DNA of 64,000 bases from assembly GCF_014201835.1 (NCBI RefSeq), contig NZ_JACHFH010000016.1, forward strand, positions 1 to 64,000, written 5' to 3'. Numbering within the stretch: position 1 is the stretch's first letter; every line of letters begins with the position of its first letter. Under the pieces are notes generated by a model. It was not told where the DNA came from. It was given only the letters and a program-made list of their open reading frames with translations, and did not search any database. Shown piece after piece: positions 17,726 through 26,106 of the stretch. Made by a program: the position numbers and the translations under genes. The stretch is from Pectinatus brassicae (lineage in GTDB: Bacteria; Bacillota; Negativicutes; Selenomonadales; Selenomonadaceae).

Positions 17726-18325
17726 TCAGCTATCAATGAAATTTCTTAAAATCTGTAACCCAATATCCCCTGATTTCTCTGGATGAAACTGTGTAGCCTG
17801 AACATTGCCCTTACCAACTGCCGCTGTTACTTTTTCACCATATTCCGTCCATGCGGTTATTATATTTTTATCAACAGGCACGGCATGATAACTGTGCACA
17901 AAATAAACATAGGGACGCTGTGGTAATTTTTTAAATAAGGTCGCTGATTCTTCAGCAAATATATTATTCCAGCCCATATGGGGAATTTTTAGATCCTTGG
18001 CCTGTATTTTTTTTATCATACCGGAAAATATTCCCAAGCCTGCAACTCCCGGACTTTCCTCACTGCCTTCAAACATCAGCTGTAATCCCAGACAAATACC
18101 TAAAAACGGTTTTTCTGCAGCGGCCTTTTTTAATACTGGTACCAAACCGCTTTTAGTGAGTGTCTCCATGCAGTCACCGAAAGCTCCAACCCCTGGCAGT
18201 ACCACTTTATCGGCATTATTTATTTCAGTAATATCATTAGTGATTTTCGCTTCTGCACCCAAAAATTCAAAAGCTTTTTCAACGCTGAATAAATTACCGC
18301 GGCCATAATCAATAATAGCAATCAT
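17726..18325 (-). CDS. hisH: Imidazole glycerol phosphate synthase, glutamine amidotransferase subunit
   Basis: HisH hydrolyses glutamine and channels ammonia to HisF. It is a class I glutamine amidotransferase (199 aa) with nucleophile Cys78 (GICLGLQLMF) and the His181/Glu183 pair (QFHPEKSG). Its ATG overlaps the hisB stop codon by one base (TAATG), so translation is probably coupled. Confidence 0.97.
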   Translation of the reverse strand: MIAIIDYGRGNLFSVEKAFEFLGAEAKITNDITEINNADKVVLPGVGAFGDCMETLTKSGLVPVLKKAAAEKPFLGICLGLQLMFEGSEESPGVAGLGIFSGMIKKIQAKDLKIPHMGWNNIFAEESATLFKKLPQRPYVYFVHSYHAVPVDKNIITAWTEYGEKVTAAVGKGNVQATQFHPEKSGDIGLQILRNFIDS

Positions 18326-18909
18326 TATAATACCCCCTTACTGCTGGGAACGCCCTGCACTTTAGGATCATTTTCTACTGCTTCACGCAGTGCATGCCCT
18401 AAAGCTTTAAATACAGCTTCAATTTTATGATGGGAATTTTTCCCATATAAAACTTTAATATGCAGCGTAAGTCCGGCATGAACAGCAAACGCACGGAAAA
18501 ATTCTTCAGCCAGCTCGCTATCAAAGCTGCCAATCATCGGTGCTAAATCGCCCACTTCATATACAAGATAAGGCCTGTTGCTAATATCCAGTGAAACCAT
18601 AGCCAAGCTCTCATCCATCGGTATATAAAAAGTCCCATAGCGTTTTATGCCTTGTCGATTACCAATAGCCTGCATAAAAGCATCTCCCAAAACAATACCG
18701 GTATCTTCTACACTATGATGGCCGTCTACTTCTATATCTCCAATACATTTTACATCAAGATCAATCAGGCTGTGCACTGATAATAAGGTCAGCATATGGT
18801 CAAAAAAACCTATATTTGTATCTATATTATGCTTGCCGCTGCCATCAAGATTCAACTTAATCGACAGCGTTGTTTCTGCTGTTTTACGCTTTATTGCCGA
18901 CTGCCGCAT
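18325..18909 (-). CDS. hisB: Imidazoleglycerol-phosphate dehydratase (monofunctional)
   Basis: Dehydrates imidazole glycerol phosphate to imidazole acetol phosphate. The manganese-binding signatures DGHHSVEDTG and SHHKIEAVFKALGHAL are present. At 194 aa it is the dehydratase alone; the phosphatase half of E. coli HisB is absent, so histidinol phosphate must be hydrolysed by another protein. ATG 18909 is chosen because GAGG lies 8 nt upstream; a GTG start 9 bases earlier is possible. Confidence 0.97.
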   Translation of the reverse strand: MRQSAIKRKTAETTLSIKLNLDGSGKHNIDTNIGFFDHMLTLLSVHSLIDLDVKCIGDIEVDGHHSVEDTGIVLGDAFMQAIGNRQGIKRYGTFYIPMDESLAMVSLDISNRPYLVYEVGDLAPMIGSFDSELAEEFFRAFAVHAGLTLHIKVLYGKNSHHKIEAVFKALGHALREAVENDPKVQGVPSSKGVL

Positions 18910-18928
18910 ATTTGCCACCTCGTATTAT

Positions 18929-19987
18929 TTAATTATTAACTATAAAGTCCCTGACTGCTTTTATCCAGGCATCATTTTCTTCACGCAGACCAATCGTTAT
19001 CCGAATGCAGTTATCAAGACGTGGTGCATTACCAAAGCTTCTGACACCAATACCGATATTATATAAATATTCATTAAGCTGCTGTGCTCTATCGTATTTT
19101 ATCAGAATAAAATTGGTCTTAGATGGATATACTTTTACACCAGCTATTTTAACCAGTTCATCATTTACCCTTTGCCGCTCTGCTTTTATCATCGAAATAC
19201 GTGATTCATATTCATGACGCATCTGATATACAATATCAGCAACGGCTGCTGATAAACTATTTACATGATAAGGCATAAATACTTTGCCAAGCATTGTAGT
19301 TACTTTACTATCTGCTATAGCATACCCAACACGGGCAGCAGCCAAACCATAAGCTTTAGAAAAAGTACGAGCCACTATCATATGGGGATATTTAGACAAA
19401 ATCTGCATAGCTGATTCATCAGCAAATTCAACATAGGCTTCATCCACAATAAAGGCACAATTGATATTTTGGGCTATGTATTCAATATCACGCAATGGTA
19501 CCGCTGTCCCTGTGGGATTATTAGGTGCGCAAATAACAGCTAAATGTGCTTTATTAATATTCACTGTATCAACAAATTTTTCAGCATCAAGTGTATAATC
19601 ATCATTTAAATCGAATGGTACGCTTATTGAGCCACTTAAATCAGCATATATTTTATACATTGAAAAAGACGGCTGCGGATAAACAATTTTACGATTACGT
19701 CCGCCAAGACAAAAAAATACTTTTTCTAATATTTCACTGGAACCATTGGCAATAAGAATATTATCCATTTGTACATTATAGGCGGCTGCTAATTGTTCTT
19801 TTAACGATTCTACTTCTATCCCTGGATAACGATTAAATGCCAGACGAGAAAGACGTCCCATAACCCTGTCTTCCACTACTGCCGGTAGATTCATATTAAA
19901 TTCATTGGCATTTAATTTTATCTTCCAGTCAGCCTCGCCTACATCATATGTCGGTAAATTTTTAAGTCCTGCACGATATTTAAGCAT
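18929..19987 (-). CDS. hisC: Histidinol-phosphate aminotransferase
   Basis: PLP-dependent enzyme that transfers an amino group from glutamate to imidazole acetol phosphate. It is a class I/II aminotransferase of normal length (352 aa), with APNNPTG (154-160), the VDEAYVEF segment and the PLP-binding lysine Lys211 in RTFSKAYGLAAARVGY. It starts with GGAGGATATAT-ATG just after the structured repeat region and may need its own promoter if the repeat stops transcription. Confidence 0.97.
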   Translation of the reverse strand: MLKYRAGLKNLPTYDVGEADWKIKLNANEFNMNLPAVVEDRVMGRLSRLAFNRYPGIEVESLKEQLAAAYNVQMDNILIANGSSEILEKVFFCLGGRNRKIVYPQPSFSMYKIYADLSGSISVPFDLNDDYTLDAEKFVDTVNINKAHLAVICAPNNPTGTAVPLRDIEYIAQNINCAFIVDEAYVEFADESAMQILSKYPHMIVARTFSKAYGLAAARVGYAIADSKVTTMLGKVFMPYHVNSLSAAVADIVYQMRHEYESRISMIKAERQRVNDELVKIAGVKVYPSKTNFILIKYDRAQQLNEYLYNIGIGVRSFGNAPRLDNCIRITIGLREENDAWIKAVRDFIVNN

Positions 19988-20017
19988 ATATATCCTCCTG
20001 CTTTAAGTTAAAATTTT

Positions 20018-20240
20018 AGCTCCCCTAAAGGCTCCCCTTTAGGGGAGCTGGCAGCAGAGCTGCCTGAGGGGTTAACCCTTCCGACTTGACTTCGTCAAAC
20101 CACCGTCCCTATGCTATAGCTCTTAATGCTGTAGCATTCTATGCTACAGTTCTTTGCACTTTAGTGCTTAGAAATGTAGTAGGCAAAGCAGAGCTATAGT
20201 ACACACTGTGCAGGAACGGCTTTAAATGCTACACTATTTA
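20018..20240. repeat. Structured intergenic repeat (MITE/REP-like) between hisG and hisC
   Basis: The 280-bp gap 19988-20267 has no gene but is packed with inverted repeats: AGCTCCCCTAAAG/CTTTAGGGGAGCT (20018-20049), GGCAGCAGAGCTGCC (about 20050-20064), TTGACTTCGTCAA (about 20086-20098), CTGTAGCAT/ATGCTACAG and GCACTTTAGTGC, closed by CTATAGCT and AGCTATAG. The opening AGCTCCCCTAAAGG...GGGGAGCTG...TGAGGGGTTAA resembles dispersed palindromic repeats common in Firmicute genomes. It is richer in GC than its surroundings. A non-autonomous element is the best guess; copies elsewhere cannot be seen here. Confidence 0.6.
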
Positions 20241-20267
20241 TTAATTAACACAAATATCAATTATTTT

Positions 20268-20915
20268 TTATATTATCTTGCGCAAATCCGCCAATAATTT
20301 ATTTATGCGCTCAAATTTCATTTTAAAACTTACCCGGTTGGCAATAAGTCTGGCTGTAGCATCAACAATAAAAGCATACTCTTCTAAATTATTTTCCCGT
20401 AAGGTTGTTCCTGTTTCTACAATATCGACTATACTTTCCGATAAACCAACAATCGGCCCCAGCTCAATTGATCCATGCAGTTTTATATATTCCATCTGCA
20501 TACCCTTACTGTTAAAAAAGGCTGCGGCAATGTGAGGAAATTTCGTTGCTACACGCGTATTGGCATAATCGAGTAAATTGGCTCGTTTTTTGTCTTTTGG
20601 CACAGCCATCATTAAATGACATTTGGCAATATTAAGATCCAGCAGTTCATAGACGTCTTTATCTGTTTCCATTAAAACATCTTTGCCAATAACACCAATA
20701 TCTGCTGCTCCGTATTCTACATATACAGGTACATCAGCTGTTTTGGTAATTATAAATCGTATTTTCTGTTCTTCATTGGTGATAATCAATTTACGTGATT
20801 TATCACTAAGGCCTTCTGCTGTATAGCCTATTTTCTCAAATAATTGCACCGCTTTACCAAAAACCTTGCCTTTAGGCAGTGCAATTGTAAGATATTCCAT
20901 ATTTTCTGCTGACAT
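20268..20915 (-). CDS. hisG: ATP phosphoribosyltransferase, short form
   Basis: Catalyses the first committed step, joining ATP and PRPP, and is the feedback-controlled enzyme. This is the short form (~215 aa): it has the LTIALPKGK N-terminus and the SIVDIVETGTTLREN phosphate-binding segment, but lacks the C-terminal regulatory domain. It must therefore work in a complex with HisZ, encoded nearby. ATG 20915 follows AAAGGCG; a start at 20933 is possible but has no site. Confidence 0.96.
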   Translation of the reverse strand: MSAENMEYLTIALPKGKVFGKAVQLFEKIGYTAEGLSDKSRKLIITNEEQKIRFIITKTADVPVYVEYGAADIGVIGKDVLMETDKDVYELLDLNIAKCHLMMAVPKDKKRANLLDYANTRVATKFPHIAAAFFNSKGMQMEYIKLHGSIELGPIVGLSESIVDIVETGTTLRENNLEEYAFIVDATARLIANRVSFKMKFERINKLLADLRKII

Positions 20916-20939
20916 GTAGCCACGCCTTTCCATTATGTT

Positions 20940-21464
20940 TTAATTAAGCTCATCAGCCTGACGCAGCAGCTTAAGTTCCAATGAATCATTTTTCTGTGCT
21001 GGCCAATGATGTCTGCGAACAATATCCGCTATTTCCTGTTCCTGCAGTTCTTCCAGCTTATTTGCTGCTATTTCGGCATGATGCTCACAAATATAAAGAG
21101 CTCTGCGCCTATTTGATAAAAAACCTCTGGCATTGTCTGCTGCAATATAATTTAATAAATTTTTAGATATTGCTCTAATCAGCACAAAAATTATTTTATC
21201 ACTTAAGATAATTTCATCTGCTGTACGTGCAATATCATGCAAGAGTGCTGCTTTCAGCAATTTTTTTTGATTAATGTCAGCTTTTCCCGTCATTAATTTT
21301 TCTGCACTATAGGCAGTATTTAAGGCATGCTTTTTATCATGGGTATTCATCTGCATAAATAATTTCTTCTGTTCAGCTGTTAAATATTTATCAATAAACA
21401 GCTTATCTGCCGTTGTTATCTGTGCTCGTAATGCACGGCATACCTGCATTATCCGTCTTATCAT
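20940..21464 (-). CDS. HD-domain protein between hisZ and hisG
   Basis: A 174-aa protein with an HD-type metal phosphohydrolase pattern: KKHALNTAYSAEKLM, AALLHDIAR (the HD pair), ICEHHAE and IVRRHHW, then LLRQADELN with a last aspartate. HD domains often hydrolyse nucleotides or phosphate esters. Its start overlaps the hisZ stop codon (ATGA), so it is firmly in the operon. The window lacks a recognisable histidinol-phosphatase (PHP type), which makes an operon-encoded phosphohydrolase interesting, but HD proteins are not a known family for that step and the substrate is open. Confidence 0.78.
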   Translation of the reverse strand: MIRRIMQVCRALRAQITTADKLFIDKYLTAEQKKLFMQMNTHDKKHALNTAYSAEKLMTGKADINQKKLLKAALLHDIARTADEIILSDKIIFVLIRAISKNLLNYIAADNARGFLSNRRRALYICEHHAEIAANKLEELQEQEIADIVRRHHWPAQKNDSLELKLLRQADELN

Positions 21465-22651
21465 TGCAGATAAACCAAATTTACATACCCCTTGTCATTG
21501 CAATATTCTTCCGCCTGCAATAAAGTCTGAGGTCTATCGGCGAGCTCAGTTATTTCGCCAGCACTTCGTAAAAGCATTGCTTTATCTATTGCTTCGGCTA
21601 ATTTGCCATCAGCATAGGCCACATAATTATCTTTTGTATTGATCAATTCTTCTAAATCACCTTGTTTTTCCAACGCCAGCATCAATCGTTCCAAGCCCAA
21701 GGCAAATCCGGTAGCCGGGCAAGCCTTGCCAAAATTTGCCAAAAGATTATCATAACGACCACCGCCACACAAAGGACACCCCAGCCCTGGCGCATAAATT
21801 TCAAAAACCATTCCGGTATAATAACTAAAATCACGAATTACACCCAAATCAAATACTATATACTCTGCTAATCCGTATTCTGTAAGCATTTGATAAATAT
21901 TTGTAAGATTTTCGATAGCCTTGCGGCTTTTATCATTATCGGCAATTTGTGCTGCCTGTTGTAAAATTTCCTCTTTACCATGCAGTAATGGTAATTTTTT
22001 CAATATTTTTTTGGCTTCAGCTGCTAAATCTATTACATCAGCTATCTGCTCTAATTTTACCAAATCATGTTTTTCCAAAGCCATGCGAATGTCTGTTTGA
22101 ACTGTATTTGGCAATTGCCATTGCTGCATAAGTCCATTAATAAATTCTACCTGTCCTATACATACCTGAAAATTTTTCAAACCACTTTTCTGCATACTCT
22201 TAATGGCTAAAGCAATTATTTCAGCATCAGCTGATGGCTGTTCATTGCCCATAAATTCAACACCAGCTTGATAAAATTCACACTGACGCCCTGTTTGTGC
22301 CTGTTCATAGCGATATACTTTGCAGATATATGATAGTTTAAGCGGCAGATTCTCAGCCTGCATGCGGCTGGCAACTAATCTGGCTATGGAAGTAGTCATT
22401 TCATTACGCAAAGTCAACGTTCTATTATTCTTATCAAAAAACTTGAACATATGCTTATTAAGTTCATCTTTATTGCCCATAGTAAGCGTATCAAGATATT
22501 CCACTGCCGGTGTTATTACTTCATTGTAGCCCCACAATTGAAATAAATCCGCCAACACATTTTCCACATTGCGTTTTATAGCGGCATCATGCGGTAAAAA
22601 GTCCCGCATTCCATAAGGTATTTCCAATAAAAAATCGTTATTTTGCAGCAA
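21461..22651 (-). CDS. hisZ: ATP phosphoribosyltransferase regulatory subunit
   Basis: HisZ is a histidyl-tRNA synthetase-like protein without aminoacylation activity that binds the short HisG and gives histidine feedback control. The 396-aa protein has the class II core: GMRDFLPHDA near the N-terminus, YEQAQTGRQCEFYQAG (motif 2 region) and CPLCGGGRYDNLL with GFALGLERL (motif 3 region). Length below true HisRS (no full anticodon-binding domain) and the his-operon position support HisZ. It begins with TTG behind GGAGGAAG at the end of the preceding gene. Confidence 0.93.
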   Translation of the reverse strand: MLQNNDFLLEIPYGMRDFLPHDAAIKRNVENVLADLFQLWGYNEVITPAVEYLDTLTMGNKDELNKHMFKFFDKNNRTLTLRNEMTTSIARLVASRMQAENLPLKLSYICKVYRYEQAQTGRQCEFYQAGVEFMGNEQPSADAEIIALAIKSMQKSGLKNFQVCIGQVEFINGLMQQWQLPNTVQTDIRMALEKHDLVKLEQIADVIDLAAEAKKILKKLPLLHGKEEILQQAAQIADNDKSRKAIENLTNIYQMLTEYGLAEYIVFDLGVIRDFSYYTGMVFEIYAPGLGCPLCGGGRYDNLLANFGKACPATGFALGLERLMLALEKQGDLEELINTKDNYVAYADGKLAEAIDKAMLLRSAGEITELADRPQTLLQAEEYCNDKGYVNLVYLQ

Positions 22652-22978
22652 TTACTTTCTTCCTCCATTCTTTGCTTCACTGTCTTTTTGCACACCTAAT
22701 CTATCAAGTACAATATTATAACCATCTGCACCATAATTTAAGCAGCGCTTAACCCGACTTATAGTTGCTGTACTAGCTCCGGTACGCTCCACTATTTCTT
22801 CATAAATATGTCCCTTACGCAGCATAGCCGCTACTTCCAAGCGCTGAGCCATCGATTTTATTTCACTTACTGTACATATATCTTCAAAAAACTGATAACA
22901 CTCTTCTATATTTTCCAAGCTCAATACCGCTTCACACAAATGGTCATTTAAGTCATCTTTCAATTTTGGATTACTCAT
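22652..22978 (-). CDS. YerC/YecD family TrpR-related regulator
   Basis: A 108-aa protein of the TrpR-like helix-turn-helix superfamily: SEIKSMAQRLEVAAMLRKGHIYEEIVERTGASTATISRVKRCL is the DNA-binding region (split as about residues 37-80). Members of the YerC family sit next to his genes in many Firmicutes and are thought to regulate amino-acid genes, but the effector is not established here. It is the first gene of the his operon and ends at the hisZ start, so control of this operon is plausible. Confidence 0.88.
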   Translation of the reverse strand: MSNPKLKDDLNDHLCEAVLSLENIEECYQFFEDICTVSEIKSMAQRLEVAAMLRKGHIYEEIVERTGASTATISRVKRCLNYGADGYNIVLDRLGVQKDSEAKNGGRK

Positions 22979-23042
22979 AATACTCTCCTATTACAATTAT
23001 CTTTTTTTCGTTAAGTCTTTATCATGTAAAAGTATATATATA

Positions 23043-23071
23043 GTTATACACTAAAAAAGCGAAATAAGCAA
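23043..23071 (-). promoter_or_regulatory. Promoter of the his operon
   Basis: On the minus strand TTGCTT (23066-23071) and TATAAC (23043-23048) are separated by 17 bp, between the envelope-cluster terminator and the yerC-like start at 22978. No T-box or his leader peptide was recognised in the ~65-nt leader. Confidence 0.45.
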
Positions 23072-23082
23072 TGCCCGCCAAT

Positions 23083-23116
23083 AAAAAAAACCATATTGAA
23101 ATCATCCAATATGGTT
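23083..23116 (-). terminator. Terminator at the end of the envelope cluster
   Basis: On the minus strand AACCATATTG pairs with CAATATGGTT over 10 bp and the hairpin is followed by eight T. It lies 6 bp after the MBL hydrolase gene and separates this cluster from the his operon. Confidence 0.85.
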
Positions 23117-23121
23117 ACTGC

Positions 23122-23925
23122 TCAAAATTTTATTTTTTCCAAATCATCCGGAATATAAATACCGCCCCTAAAATACTGTTTAGCCTCAGCACTGTATTTT
23201 ACCTTACGCTCAGGATATGTTTTATCCTCAGTATGATATAAAACTACAGCTTTGGCCTTAAGTCCTTGTACTGTTTCACAAGCCTCTTTAACTGTACTAT
23301 GATGTTTTTCATACGGATTGAATTTATCCCTGTCAGCATATAAACAAAAAGCCTCTGACATTAAAAGATCACTGCCCACAACTATATCTTTACAATGTTC
23401 ATTATAGGGTTCATCGCCTAAACAGCTAAGTTTATAACCATCGGCAAAAACAGCTGAAAAACCAAACTGCTGTTTTTTGGTGGAAAGTATATCAAAAAAC
23501 GTAATATGCATATCCATACAGTCTTTTTCTTCTCCGTCAGAAACAACAGTAAGAACAATATTTTTATCGAGCTGCTGCAAATCCTTTTTCTTTAGGGTAA
23601 GCTCAGCAATACTCTTAATTATACTTATAACTTCTGCATGTCCATATATATATAATTTGCCAGTATATTTACTGGCTGCAAGTAAAGCTGCTATCTTTCT
23701 GATAATCCATACTACACCAAGCACATGATCAGTATGTCCATGAGTTACAAACATATGGTGGATATCGACATAATCAATACCGGCTTTTTCAATCTGCCCT
23801 AATATGCCATTGCCGCCGCCCGCATCAACTAAAAATGTTTCTTTAGGTAGTTTTATGGCAAAGCAGGTATTATAATATTTTGTTACCATGGCATTGCCCG
23901 TTCCCAGCATAACTATTTCCCGCAT
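23122..23925 (-). CDS. MBL-fold metallo-hydrolase (RNase Z-like)
   Basis: A 267-aa metallo-beta-lactamase-fold protein. The N-terminal MLGTGNAMVTKYYNTCF pattern and the zinc motif H62-GH64-T-D66-H67 (THGHTDHVLG) resemble the RNase Z/arylsulfatase branch of the superfamily; GDEPYNEHC and MSEAF segments follow. A tRNA 3'-processing role is possible, but it lacks clear tRNase Z features such as the flexible arm, so the substrate is open. ATG 23925 follows GGAG. It is the last gene of the cluster, 30 bp after ade. Confidence 0.8.
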   Translation of the reverse strand: MREIVMLGTGNAMVTKYYNTCFAIKLPKETFLVDAGGGNGILGQIEKAGIDYVDIHHMFVTHGHTDHVLGVVWIIRKIAALLAASKYTGKLYIYGHAEVISIIKSIAELTLKKKDLQQLDKNIVLTVVSDGEEKDCMDMHITFFDILSTKKQQFGFSAVFADGYKLSCLGDEPYNEHCKDIVVGSDLLMSEAFCLYADRDKFNPYEKHHSTVKEACETVQGLKAKAVVLYHTEDKTYPERKVKYSAEAKQYFRGGIYIPDDLEKIKF

Positions 23926-23954
23926 AATCTCCACTCCATTAAATCTAATATTAT

Positions 23955-25685
23955 TTATAATTCAACTGTAGTAAAAGCAAATTTTTCAACGTCAAATAAG
24001 CCCATATCAGTAATCTTTAATTGTGGTATTACCGGCAGTGACATAAAACACAAGGTCATTATCGGGTCAAGCTCACGATTTACTTTGAGCTGTCCATACG
24101 CTGCTTTATGAATTTTCTCAAGCTGTTCACTTACCCAATATCCATCTTTATCACTCATTATTCCCGCTATTGGCATCGGCATATGTGCTATAACCTTACC
24201 ATCTAAAGCTAGTACAATCCCGCCCTGTTGCTCAATTAAAGTCTGTGCAGCAAAATACATATCTTTATCATTTGTACCAACAACAATAATATTATGCGAA
24301 TCATGGGCAATAGAAACAGCCACTGCACCCTGTTTTATGCCATAATTTTGCAATAATGCCACTGCTACATTACCTGTATATTTATGACGCTCAATAACTG
24401 CTATTTTAACAATATCGTCTTTAGGTGAATATATAAATTCCCCATCAGGAAACAATTTAACCTGAGCCTTACCATTACCTGTTACTACACCATCAGCTAA
24501 AATTTCTATTGTTTTTACTTTATCCGATTTTAATTTTAATGCCAGTTTATCAACAGTAAAATCTTTAACATGGCAGCTGCCCGTTACTGTATCGATAGGA
24601 TATTTCTCAACCTGTGGCAGATATTTGCCATTACTGGCTGTTAATATCCCGCCAATATAAACATCGCTTACATTAAAATCCTCTAAATTATCCACTAAGA
24701 CAAAATCAGCCCTTTTACCGGGAGCAATAGCACCTCTGTCCGTCAAATTATAACATTCAGCAGCATTAAGTGTTGCCATTTGTATCGCTGTAAAGGCATT
24801 AATACCAGCCTTAACGCAAATACGCAGATGATCTTCCAAATGTCCCTTATCAAAAATCGTTTTCGGCTGACGATCATCGGAGCATAATAGGCATCGTCTG
24901 GCATTAGCTGCTGTTACTCCAGGCAATAGATGCGGTAGATCACGACAAGCAGAACCATTACGCAATAATATATACATGCCGCAGGCAATTTTAGCTGTCA
25001 TTTCCTCAACTGTTGAGCATTCATGATCATTACTGATGCCAGCAGCAACATAAGCGTTTAAATCCGTACCTGTTAAAGCCGGCCCATGTCCATCAATTAT
25101 TTTTTTATTTTTCTTGGCCGTCAGCAGTTTTGCCATAACCTCATCATCAGCATTTATAACGCCGGGGAAATTCATAAATTCGCCTAATCCTAATATTTCA
25201 TCCGATGCCATTGAATCTTTTATTGCCGCAGCACTAAGATTCGCTCCAGCGTTTTCAAACGGCGTTGCCGGCACACATGAGGGCATAACATATTGTATAT
25301 CCAGCTTAGTGTTTTTCGCAGCATTTACCATATAATCTATGCCTGACAATCCACAAACATTAGCTATTTCATGCGGGTCAGCTATTATTGTTGATGTTCC
25401 ATGCGGTACGAGCAGGGACCCAATTTCTTCGGGGCTTACGCAGGAAGATTCTATGTGGATATGACTGTCAATAAGTCCCGGCAGTATAAAAGCACGCTTG
25501 GCATCCACTTCTTGAATTCCTTCATATTGCCCGATACCAGCAATTAAATTATCACTGACAGCTATATCGCCTTCTATTATTTGGGAACTGTATACGTCAA
25601 CTACCCGACAGTTTTTCAAGACAAAATCGGCCTTTTGGCGGCCTTTTGCTATATCAATCAGCTTCTTTAATTGTCTTTTTTCCAT
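23955..25685 (-). CDS. ade: Adenine deaminase
   Basis: Deaminates adenine to hypoxanthine in purine salvage. It is an amidohydrolase of the typical adenine deaminase length (~577 aa). The N-terminal beta-sandwich leads to the barrel with PGLIDSHIHIESSCVSPEE (metal-binding HxH), HGPALTGTDLNAYVAAG and NDHECSTVEE. The C-terminal domain has VAVSIAHDSHNIIVVGTND, typical of this family. The frame overlaps the end of the RuvC-fold gene by about 30 bp and has AAAGGGAG upstream, so it is cotranscribed with it. Confidence 0.96.
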   Translation of the reverse strand: MEKRQLKKLIDIAKGRQKADFVLKNCRVVDVYSSQIIEGDIAVSDNLIAGIGQYEGIQEVDAKRAFILPGLIDSHIHIESSCVSPEEIGSLLVPHGTSTIIADPHEIANVCGLSGIDYMVNAAKNTKLDIQYVMPSCVPATPFENAGANLSAAAIKDSMASDEILGLGEFMNFPGVINADDEVMAKLLTAKKNKKIIDGHGPALTGTDLNAYVAAGISNDHECSTVEEMTAKIACGMYILLRNGSACRDLPHLLPGVTAANARRCLLCSDDRQPKTIFDKGHLEDHLRICVKAGINAFTAIQMATLNAAECYNLTDRGAIAPGKRADFVLVDNLEDFNVSDVYIGGILTASNGKYLPQVEKYPIDTVTGSCHVKDFTVDKLALKLKSDKVKTIEILADGVVTGNGKAQVKLFPDGEFIYSPKDDIVKIAVIERHKYTGNVAVALLQNYGIKQGAVAVSIAHDSHNIIVVGTNDKDMYFAAQTLIEQQGGIVLALDGKVIAHMPMPIAGIMSDKDGYWVSEQLEKIHKAAYGQLKVNRELDPIMTLCFMSLPVIPQLKITDMGLFDVEKFAFTTVEL

Positions 25686-26106
25686 CATTTTCTCCCTTTA
25701 TTCCTAGATTTTTCAAATATTTTTCGCCTATAATAACCGCTGCCCAGTCATCGACAGGCACCGGCGGAATGAGCATTCCTCTTGGTATAAGTCTTTTTAT
25801 GCCCTTGGGCGGATTTTCCTGCCAGTAACGTTTTTTAGCCGCATCGGTTGTCCTGTATTCATCGATTACAGCTATACTTATTTGCTGGTATTTTTTCTGC
25901 AATAGCTGTAAAACATTTTTACTGGTAGTTCCACTGCCAATTACAACAGCAGCAATAGTATATTTTTTTTGCAGTTCATCCATGCAGGGAAACAAATCAT
26001 TTTTAAGCACGGTCTTATGAAAAATAACTGTATTATCAATTGATAATACAGCTATTCCACATTTTTCCCGCCCTGGATCTATGGCTATTATATATTTTTT
26101 ATTCAT
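25654..26106 (-). CDS. RuvC/YqgF-like RNase H-fold protein
   Basis: A 150-aa RNase H-fold protein with the first active-site strand IIAIDPGREKCGIAVL, as in RuvX/YqgF and RuvC resolvases. Other core features are VVIGSGTTSKNVLQLL, IDEYRTTDAAKKRYW and a final VPVDDWAAVIIGE with a late acidic pair. True YqgF (pre-16S rRNA nuclease) is about this size, so a nuclease role is possible; RuvC proper is longer. In this cluster it follows the DUF3084 gene with an 8-bp overlap. It could be a second YqgF-like protein of unknown target. Confidence 0.78.
   Translation of the reverse strand: MNKKYIIAIDPGREKCGIAVLSIDNTVIFHKTVLKNDLFPCMDELQKKYTIAAVVIGSGTTSKNVLQLLQKKYQQISIAVIDEYRTTDAAKKRYWQENPPKGIKRLIPRGMLIPPVPVDDWAAVIIGEKYLKNLGIKGENDGKKTIKEAD

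Noticed and set aside
23955-25685. Purine riboswitch controlling ade
   Set aside because: The gene is internal to an overlapping gene series and has no leader.
25654-25688. Possible frameshift between the RuvC-fold gene and ade
   Set aside because: Both frames have proper ends and starts with ribosome sites; the overlap is normal operon packing.
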